46,657 nucleotides of DNA from an uncultured Ruminococcus sp. (GTDB taxonomy: Bacteria; Bacillota; Clostridia; Oscillospirales; Ruminococcaceae), in the NCBI GenBank assembly GCA_900752785.1, contig CAADWP010000066.1, forward strand, positions 1-46,657. The letters are read 5' to 3'. Of this stretch, positions 41,739 to 46,657 are shown piece after piece. The notes under the pieces are model-generated. The model searched no databases, was not told where the DNA came from, and saw only the letters and a list, made by a program, of their open reading frames with translations. Position numbers and translations under genes: made by a program. The number at the start of each line of letters is the position of its first letter. Position 1 is the first letter of the stretch.

Positions 41739-42017
41739 ATGGCTAAGTCTATTATCACACAGAATGGCACGATTATCAATTACAGCAATCTGCTTGCAGT
41801 CTATGTCGATGAAGATCTTGACGGTGACGAAAATGTTCTCGGATTTGATCTTGTCGGCGTAACGGGAACGGAGAAACATTCGCAGGGTATCGTTCTCGGC
41901 AGTTTCGCAGACGAACAGTCCGCTGAAAACGCTAAGGCAGATCTTATCCGCTGGCTGCAAAGTGAGGCATTCTCTACTTTCGAGATGCCAACAGCGGACG
42001 AAGGCGGTGAGCAGTAA
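41739..42017 (+). CDS. Small conserved ORF of the conjugative element
   Basis: A 92-residue acidic protein (ends TADEGGEQ) with a beta-rich start (SIITQNGTIINYSNLLAVYV) and a helix (ADEQSAENAKADLIRWLQSE). I do not know its function; similar short ORFs stand before pcfB in related elements. The ATG at 41739 follows GAAGG; the in-frame GTG at 41730 is within that site. Its TAA shares a base with the pcfB ATG (TAATG), so the two are translationally coupled. Confidence 0.68.
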   Translation: MAKSIITQNGTIINYSNLLAVYVDEDLDGDENVLGFDLVGVTGTEKHSQGIVLGSFADEQSAENAKADLIRWLQSEAFSTFEMPTADEGGEQ

Positions 42018-42493
42018 TGGCTTCCGACTTTGAAAGCGGTACAAAGAAAACCATAGATATTTCGGTCAAAGCAGAGAAAATGACTGCCGATGTTCTGAGA
42101 TCCGCATTGCAGGAATTTTTGTCCGGCAAGGCTGAGAAAAAAGGGCGAATGTCCTACAAGCAGTTACAGGACAAGTCAGTTTCAAAGCTCGACAGTATCG
42201 AAGTTTCAGACAAAAATATCAGGGATTTTCTGAAAACCGCAAGAAAATATGATGTTGATTTTGCTCTGAAAAGAGATAAAAATACCAAGCCGACTACCTA
42301 CCATGTTTTCTTTTCCGCTGCCAGAACGGAAGATTTTAAGAGAGCATTTTCGGAGTACATCGGCAAGGGACAGAGCAAAACCAAACCGCGCGGTGAGTTT
42401 ACCCGTGAGCAATTGCACAGAGAGGCTGTCCGCATTGCAGGCAAACCGTGCAAGCGTAAACAGAGAGAGAAAACAAGGGAGAACAGACGTTGA
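42017..42493 (+). CDS. pcfB: PcfB-family conjugation protein
   Basis: A 158-residue PcfB (DUF3801) protein. It starts with a helical region (KTIDISVKAEKMTADVLRSA, ALQEFLSGKAEKKGRMSYKQL) and the conserved FALKRDKNTKPTTYHVFFSA, and ends in a basic tail (KPCKRKQREKTRENRR). PcfB belongs to the conjugative relaxosome and coupling apparatus of Gram-positive elements and is normally next to the coupling-protein gene, as here. It starts in the stop codon of the previous ORF (TAATG). A 103-base gap to the next gene is longer than usual in such operons. Confidence 0.82.
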   Translation: MASDFESGTKKTIDISVKAEKMTADVLRSALQEFLSGKAEKKGRMSYKQLQDKSVSKLDSIEVSDKNIRDFLKTARKYDVDFALKRDKNTKPTTYHVFFSAARTEDFKRAFSEYIGKGQSKTKPRGEFTREQLHREAVRIAGKPCKRKQREKTRENRR

Positions 42494-42596
42494 TCTATAC
42501 ATTTTTCAACTCCGTACCCGTTCCACGGGCAAGGGGCGATGATATTTTTACGGCAGTTTTTAATGCCGATACTAACAGAAAAGGAATATTTGCTGT

Positions 42597-44615
42597 TTGC
42601 AAATCAACACCAAAAAGCTCAAAAAGCTGATTCTCAGATCGCTCCCTTATGTGATCTTTGCGTATGCAGGCAATCTGATCGGCTTTGCGTACCGAACGGC
42701 GGAGGGTATTGGATTTCAGGAAAAGATCCTGCCCTTTATGAGCAATCTCGGTGTGGCTTTTGCTAAGGTCTTTCCCAGTTTTCACCCATCGGATATTTTA
42801 TTCGGCTTGGCTCTGGCGGGTGTCATGAGGTTAGTCCTCTATATCAAGTCGAAAAACCGTAAGAAGTTCCGTCAGGGCGAGGAATATGGCTCTGCCGTAT
42901 GGGGCGGTGAAAAGGACATTGAGCCGTATATGGACAATTCCTGCCCCGAAAACAACGTCATTCTTACAAAAACGGAGTTTCTGACAATGGGTAAGCCCTC
43001 TGCACCGAAATTTGCCCGTAACAAAAATATTCTTGTGATCGGCGGTTCGGGTTCAGGTAAGACTCGCTTTTTTGTGAAGCCGAATCTGATGCAGATGCAC
43101 AGCTCCTATGTTGTCACCGATCCGAAAGGCACAGTCCTTGTGGAGTGCGGAAAAATGCTCCAGCGTGGCAGACCAATCAAGGGCAAGGACGGAAAAATAA
43201 CCTATCAGCCGTATAAGATCAAGGTTTTCAACACAATTGATTTTGTAAAGTCGATGCACTACAATCCGTTTTCATATATATCGCAGAAAAATCGTGAAAA
43301 GGATATTCTGAAATTCGTGGAGGTGCTGATTAAAAACACTTCTTCCTCTCAGCAGCCAAGCGGTGATGATTTCTGGGTCAAAGCCGAAAAATTGCTGTAT
43401 ACCGCATATATTGCTTTGATATTTGCGATGTACCCCGAAGAACAATGGAATTTTGAAACGCTGATCGACATGATAAACGCTTCGGAATGCCGTGAGGACG
43501 ATGAGGAATTTAAAAATGCCATTGACCTTGAATTTGAGCTTCTGGAATGCTGGCTGAACAATATGGTTCACAACGATCCCGAAGTCATGACGGAATATCA
43601 GGATTTGTTTGAAGTCAAACCCGATGCCGAACAACGGCGGCTCGGAGCATTTGCTCTCAAACAATTCAAGGCATACAAGCTGGCAGCAGGAAAAACGGCA
43701 AAATCTATCCTGATTTCCTGTTCCACACGACTTGCGCCTTTTGCAATAGATGAGGTCTTGGAGATCACCTCCTACGATGAGCTGCACCTCGATAAGCTCG
43801 GTGACGAGCTGAGTGCGCTTTTCATCATCATCTCCGATACGGATGCCACATTTAACTTCCTTGTGGCAATCATGTATTCACAGCTATTCAACCTTTTGTG
43901 TACCAAAGCGGATAATTCAAAAGGCGGAAAGCTGAAAAATCATGTACGCTGTTTGCTTGACGAGTTCAGCAATATCGGGCAAATACCCGAATTTGAAAAA
44001 CTGATAGCGACTATCCGAAGCCGTGAAATTTCTGCTTCGATCATACTGCAAGCTAAGAGCCAGCTAAAGGCTATTTATAAAGATAACGCAGACACGATCG
44101 AGGGCAACTGTGACACGATGCTTTTCCTCGGCGGTAAAGAAAAAGCTACGCTGAAAGAAATTTCAGAGAGCTTGGGTAAAGAAACAATTGACAGTTTCAA
44201 TACCTCCACAAACCGTGGACAATCGGAGAGTTATGGTATGAACTATCAGAAGCTCGGAAAGGAACTGAAAAGTCAGGACGAATTGGCGGTCATGGACGGC
44301 GGTAAATGTATTTTGCAGTTAAAGGGTGTCCGTCCCTTTTTCAGCGATAAGTACGATATTACACGTCATAAGCAATATCATATGCTGTCGGACGATGATC
44401 CAAGGCAGGAATTCAACATCGAAAAATATGTAAGTGACCAAAGAGCGATGCGTTTGAAACTGCCCAAAGGAAAGCGTTTTACGGAGTATGCGGTTGATAT
44501 GACAGCCGCTCGACAGGAAGTTACAAATTCCGAAGTCACCGACGAAAAAGAGATATATGTCGGATACGGCTCGGACACAGAGCCTGTGCCCCAGGCAGCT
44601 AAGAACTCGAATTAA
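42597..44615 (+). CDS. virD4: Type IV coupling protein VirD4/TcpA (TraG family)
   Basis: A 672-residue membrane ATPase that brings the relaxase-DNA complex to the conjugation channel. N-terminal membrane helices (about residues 13-32 and 60-80) are followed by the TraG domain: Walker A GGSGSGKTR (about residue 150), VVTDPKGTVLVECG, Walker B RCLLDEFSNIGQIPEF, the QAKSQLKAIY arginine-finger region and GNCDTMLFLGG. The only start that fits is TTG at 42597, preceded by AAAAGGAA at about 11 bases; an ATT at 42588 is an alternative. A stop codon in the same frame lies just upstream at 42573. The C-terminal part is complete. Confidence 0.93.
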   Translation: MQINTKKLKKLILRSLPYVIFAYAGNLIGFAYRTAEGIGFQEKILPFMSNLGVAFAKVFPSFHPSDILFGLALAGVMRLVLYIKSKNRKKFRQGEEYGSAVWGGEKDIEPYMDNSCPENNVILTKTEFLTMGKPSAPKFARNKNILVIGGSGSGKTRFFVKPNLMQMHSSYVVTDPKGTVLVECGKMLQRGRPIKGKDGKITYQPYKIKVFNTIDFVKSMHYNPFSYISQKNREKDILKFVEVLIKNTSSSQQPSGDDFWVKAEKLLYTAYIALIFAMYPEEQWNFETLIDMINASECREDDEEFKNAIDLEFELLECWLNNMVHNDPEVMTEYQDLFEVKPDAEQRRLGAFALKQFKAYKLAAGKTAKSILISCSTRLAPFAIDEVLEITSYDELHLDKLGDELSALFIIISDTDATFNFLVAIMYSQLFNLLCTKADNSKGGKLKNHVRCLLDEFSNIGQIPEFEKLIATIRSREISASIILQAKSQLKAIYKDNADTIEGNCDTMLFLGGKEKATLKEISESLGKETIDSFNTSTNRGQSESYGMNYQKLGKELKSQDELAVMDGGKCILQLKGVRPFFSDKYDITRHKQYHMLSDDDPRQEFNIEKYVSDQRAMRLKLPKGKRFTEYAVDMTAARQEVTNSEVTDEKEIYVGYGSDTEPVPQAAKNSN

Positions 44616-44695
44616 AAAGAAAATCGGTTGAAGCTGTTGGAAACACAGGCGAATGTGCGGACAATTTATTTTATTTTGAGGGAGACTTTTTACCT

Positions 44696-45034
44696 ATGGA
44701 AAACATGAATATTTCTGCGGTCGATGCTGCCGCAATGGAGACAACTGTGTCCGTTACTGCCTCTGCACCTAAGCACAAGTGGATTTCTAAGCTCACTCGT
44801 GGTGCAAAGAAGGCAACAATGTTTGCAACTATCGCAGGTATTATGGCAACTACCTGTGCTACTCAGGCTTTCGCAGCAGGAACCGGAGAAGTCGATACTT
44901 CTTCTTTCATCACAACTGCGTGTACCGTACTCAAATCCGTGATCTGTCTCATCGGTGGCGGCGTTTCGCTCTGGGGCGTTGTCAACCTCCTTGAAGGTTA
45001 CGGCAATGACAACCCCGGCGCGAAAGCACAGTAG
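44696..45034 (+). CDS. Maff2-family small membrane protein (pilin/VirB2-like)
   Basis: A 112-residue protein of the Maff2 family that follows virD4 in Tn1549-like elements. It has a basic N-terminus, a hydrophobic segment (ATMFATIAGIMATTCATQAFA) that looks like a signal peptide with an AFA cleavage site, and a second helix (VLKSVICLIGGGVSLWGVVN). Size and two-helix form resemble VirB2 or TrbC pilins, so a part in the channel or pilus is likely. A GGGAG site lies about 10 bases before the ATG. A terminator follows at 45064, where the channel genes (VirB6- and VirB4-like) would normally continue. Confidence 0.8.
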   Translation: MENMNISAVDAAAMETTVSVTASAPKHKWISKLTRGAKKATMFATIAGIMATTCATQAFAAGTGEVDTSSFITTACTVLKSVICLIGGGVSLWGVVNLLEGYGNDNPGAKAQ

Positions 45035-45063
45035 TGATATAGAAGTTTTTTCTCCCTTAAAGC

Positions 45064-45097
45064 AGACCGCATAACACAGCGTTATGCAGTCTTTTTT
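45064..45097 (+). terminator. Terminator after the Maff2 gene
   Basis: AGACCGCATAAC pairs with GTTATGCAGTCT (one mismatch) around ACAGC, then six T residues. The right arm contains the stop codon of the oppositely oriented recombinase gene. Confidence 0.82.
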
Positions 45098-46657
45098 CCA
45101 TATTTCCCCGTTTCCACCTCGACCGAGGAAGTCGCAACATCAAAGCGATAGTAAATATCAATCTGCTGATAGCGTTTACCGCTGGACTTGTCCGCTTCGT
45201 GTACGACTATCTTTTCAATCAGCTCGTGCATAATTTCGGGCGTGAGCTTTTCGATATGCTCATACTTATGTACCACCCCAAGAAATGCGGTTACATCGGA
45301 GGATTTCTGTTCAGCAGAATCAATCAGAGCAGTAATTTCCGTAACAGTTGTTTTCAGCTTTTTCTGCTCGTCTTCATATCCTGTTGACATCATCGCAAAG
45401 CGTTCGTCTGAGATCTTGCCGAGAACATTGTCCTCATAAAGCCTTGTAAACAGCCTGTCAAGTTCATCAATACGCTTTTCAGCTTGTTTCAGCGTTTTTC
45501 TTGCTTTTGTAAGCTCAGAGGACTTTTTCTGAACGGAATTATTCATTGCCGTCTTGATAAACTCGTCCTCATTATCCCTCACAGTTGCAAGGAGCTTGTT
45601 AAGCTCACCGAGAACAATCTCATTCAGAACACAAGTCCTGATGTAGTGAACGGTACATTTGTCCTGTTCTTTTGCGTATGTGGAGCAACGCATATGTTCC
45701 TGTTCCGGACGTTCATTTTTACGTCTGCTCAGATACATCTTCTCTCCACAATCGGCACAGTAAACTATGCCTGCGAACGGATTAACCGTCTGTATTTTTT
45801 GCGGTCTGCGCTTGTTTTTACGAAGTTCCTGCACCAAATCAAATTCCTGCTGAGAAATAATCGGCTCTTGCGTGTTCTCAAAAATCTGCCATTCTTCCTG
45901 CGGATTATACACGATTTTATGCACCTTGTAGGACTTCATGCGAGTGCGGAAATTGACCGTGTGACCGCAGTATTCAAGCCTTTCAAGAATGTGGCAGATA
46001 GTCTGCGCTCCCCAACGATGCAATTTGGCATTGTGCCGTCCGTTATCCCTGCCCTGCGAAAGAGCATAAGCGGTAGGAGTCGGAACGCCTTGCTCCGTCA
46101 AAATACGGGCAATCTGAACCGGACCGTAGCCATCAATGCAGAGTTTGAATATTTTGCGGACTACTTCGGCAGCGGTATCATTAATTACCCACAGATTTTT
46201 GTCCGTTTCCGATTTTTTATAGCCGTAAACAGGCGGACAAAGATGCTTGCCAGCCTGTCCCTTAGCCTTGAATACGGCACGGATTTTCTTTGAGCAGTCA
46301 CGGGCATACCAGTCATTAAAAATGTTTTTGAATGCCATTAACTCGTTTTCGGACTTGAATGTATCTACACCGTCATTGATAGCGATATAGCGTACATCAT
46401 AATCGGGAAAAATAATCTCGATATATTCACCCGTTTTCAGGTAATCACGTCCAAGCCTTGAAAGGTCTTTAGTAATAACCGTACCGACCTTGCCTGCTTC
46501 AATATCCGCAAGCATAGCCTTGAAACCGTCACGCTCCCATGTTGTTCCGCTTACTCCGTCATCGACGTAAAAAATCGTATTTTTGAATCCGTTATCATCG
46601 GCGTATTTTTTGAGCATTGCTTTCTGATTTGTGATACTGTTGCTCTCGCCGTCCAGC
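45082..46657 (-). CDS. Large serine recombinase, N-terminus beyond the window
   Basis: A site-specific recombinase of the large serine integrase kind, read on the minus strand, visible for 525 residues. The open frame continues to the window edge (LDGESNSITNQKAM), so the catalytic Ser lies outside. Present are the rest of the resolvase domain (FYVDDGVSGTTWERDGF, TVITKDLSRLGRDYLKTGEY), the recombinase domain (AGKHLCPPVYGYKKS, RKIFKLCIDGYGPVQIA), a zinc ribbon (CADCGEKMYLSRR with a later C...C pair), and a long coiled coil (about SSELTKARKTLKQAEKRIDE), then a DUF4368-like end. It would move the element or a nested one by att-site exchange. Orientation opposite to the transfer genes and a shared terminator mark a module boundary. 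Confidence 0.93.
   Translation of the reverse strand, partial: LDGESNSITNQKAMLKKYADDNGFKNTIFYVDDGVSGTTWERDGFKAMLADIEAGKVGTVITKDLSRLGRDYLKTGEYIEIIFPDYDVRYIAINDGVDTFKSENELMAFKNIFNDWYARDCSKKIRAVFKAKGQAGKHLCPPVYGYKKSETDKNLWVINDTAAEVVRKIFKLCIDGYGPVQIARILTEQGVPTPTAYALSQGRDNGRHNAKLHRWGAQTICHILERLEYCGHTVNFRTRMKSYKVHKIVYNPQEEWQIFENTQEPIISQQEFDLVQELRKNKRRPQKIQTVNPFAGIVYCADCGEKMYLSRRKNERPEQEHMRCSTYAKEQDKCTVHYIRTCVLNEIVLGELNKLLATVRDNEDEFIKTAMNNSVQKKSSELTKARKTLKQAEKRIDELDRLFTRLYEDNVLGKISDERFAMMSTGYEDEQKKLKTTVTEITALIDSAEQKSSDVTAFLGVVHKYEHIEKLTPEIMHELIEKIVVHEADKSSGKRYQQIDIYYRFDVATSSVEVETGKYGKKTA

Larger units (their letters stand above)
39540..46657 (+). mobile_element. Integrative conjugative element (Tn1549-like), left part, runs off the window
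   Basis: The gene order wHTH protein, replication-initiator-like protein, small ORF, PcfB, VirD4/TcpA coupling protein and Maff2 is that of Tn1549-like conjugative elements of Clostridia. The left boundary is not resolved; it lies between the end of the host SleC cluster (39088) and the first element gene (39966), probably near the direct repeats at 39667. No attachment-site duplication can be seen because the right end is missing. The serine recombinase at the right edge is either the element's own or part of a nested insertion. Confidence 0.8.

Noticed and set aside
42539..42766. 75-residue ORF between pcfB and virD4
   Set aside because: Mostly overlaps the virD4 start in another frame, has no conserved look and no clear ribosome binding site.
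45484..46293. 269-residue plus-strand ORF
   Set aside because: Lies opposite the serine recombinase, which has clear domains; shadow of its codon usage.
1..46657. tRNA, rRNA, tmRNA, RNase P RNA or CRISPR array
   Set aside because: Looked for T-loop sequences, CCA ends and regular repeats in the intergenic stretches; none found.

Overview
The window looks like a chromosome segment of a fibre-degrading, spore-forming Ruminococcus (Oscillospiraceae, Clostridia), close in style to R. flavefaciens or R. champanellensis. This rests on what can be read: three secreted plant-polysaccharide enzymes with dockerins or dockerin-like repeats (two with Thr-rich linkers), sporulation proteins (SpoIIP, GerW/YtfJ, a DacF-type carboxypeptidase, a SleC-like cortex-lytic enzyme), low-GC intergenic DNA with consensus sigma-A promoters, and strong AGGGGG/GGAGG ribosome binding sites, sometimes used with TTG, GTG or apparently ATT starts. 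No tRNA, rRNA, CRISPR array or IS transposase was found.

Layout. 1-1715: the end of a multimodular xylanase/feruloyl-esterase-like protein (GH11 end, CBM22-like, dockerin, CE1-like esterase). 1897-5106: a papain-like permuted amidase, a small membrane protein, spoIIP and a membrane-anchored CE4 deacetylase, with a hairpin-rich repeat between the last two. 5165-11871 (minus): one long housekeeping run of site-2 protease, scpA, scpB, DUF2953 (ytfI-like), gerW, dacF, rluB, an unknown ORF and metA. 12077-12262: rpmB. 12401-15517 (minus): a very large dockerin protein with two SGNH/CE12-type esterase domains. 15886-16572: a RadC-like protein with a damaged JAMM site. 16605-19785 (minus): a response regulator, histidine kinase and unknown membrane-protein operon. 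19913-21688: a SAM-I riboswitch controlling metK and a small unknown gene. 21935-24065 (minus): a second two-component system. 24208-29454: a PAS-GGDEF-EAL protein, phosphofructokinase and phosphoglucomutase. 29488-34389: rpmE, yigZ-type gene, dgt, dnaG and rpoD. 34463-36187 (minus): a CE2-type acetyl esterase with a half dockerin. 36353-39088 (minus): a SleC-like germination cluster in which the usual N-terminal part of SleC seems to be a separate gene.

From about 39.5 kb to the right edge lies an integrative conjugative element of the Tn1549-like kind: small wHTH protein, replication-initiator-like protein, small conserved ORF, PcfB, VirD4/TcpA coupling protein, Maff2 pilin-like membrane protein, then an oppositely oriented large serine recombinase that runs off the window. 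Its left side carries six GGTAGA-type direct repeats, two attenuator-like hairpins and a probable frameshifted gene remnant.

Several parts fit together. The xylanase/esterase, CE12 and CE2 proteins would act outside the cell on acetylated and feruloylated hemicellulose and pectin. SpoIIP, DacF, GerW and SleC concern the spore wall. MetA and MetK form one sulphur-amino-acid route, of which only metK shows a SAM riboswitch here. The most interesting items are the split SleC, the ATT-start GGDEF-EAL protein with a degenerate GGDEF site, the unknown metK-coupled ORF under the riboswitch, the degenerate RadC, a repeat shared between 4.1 and 36.3 kb, and the ICE left-end structure.
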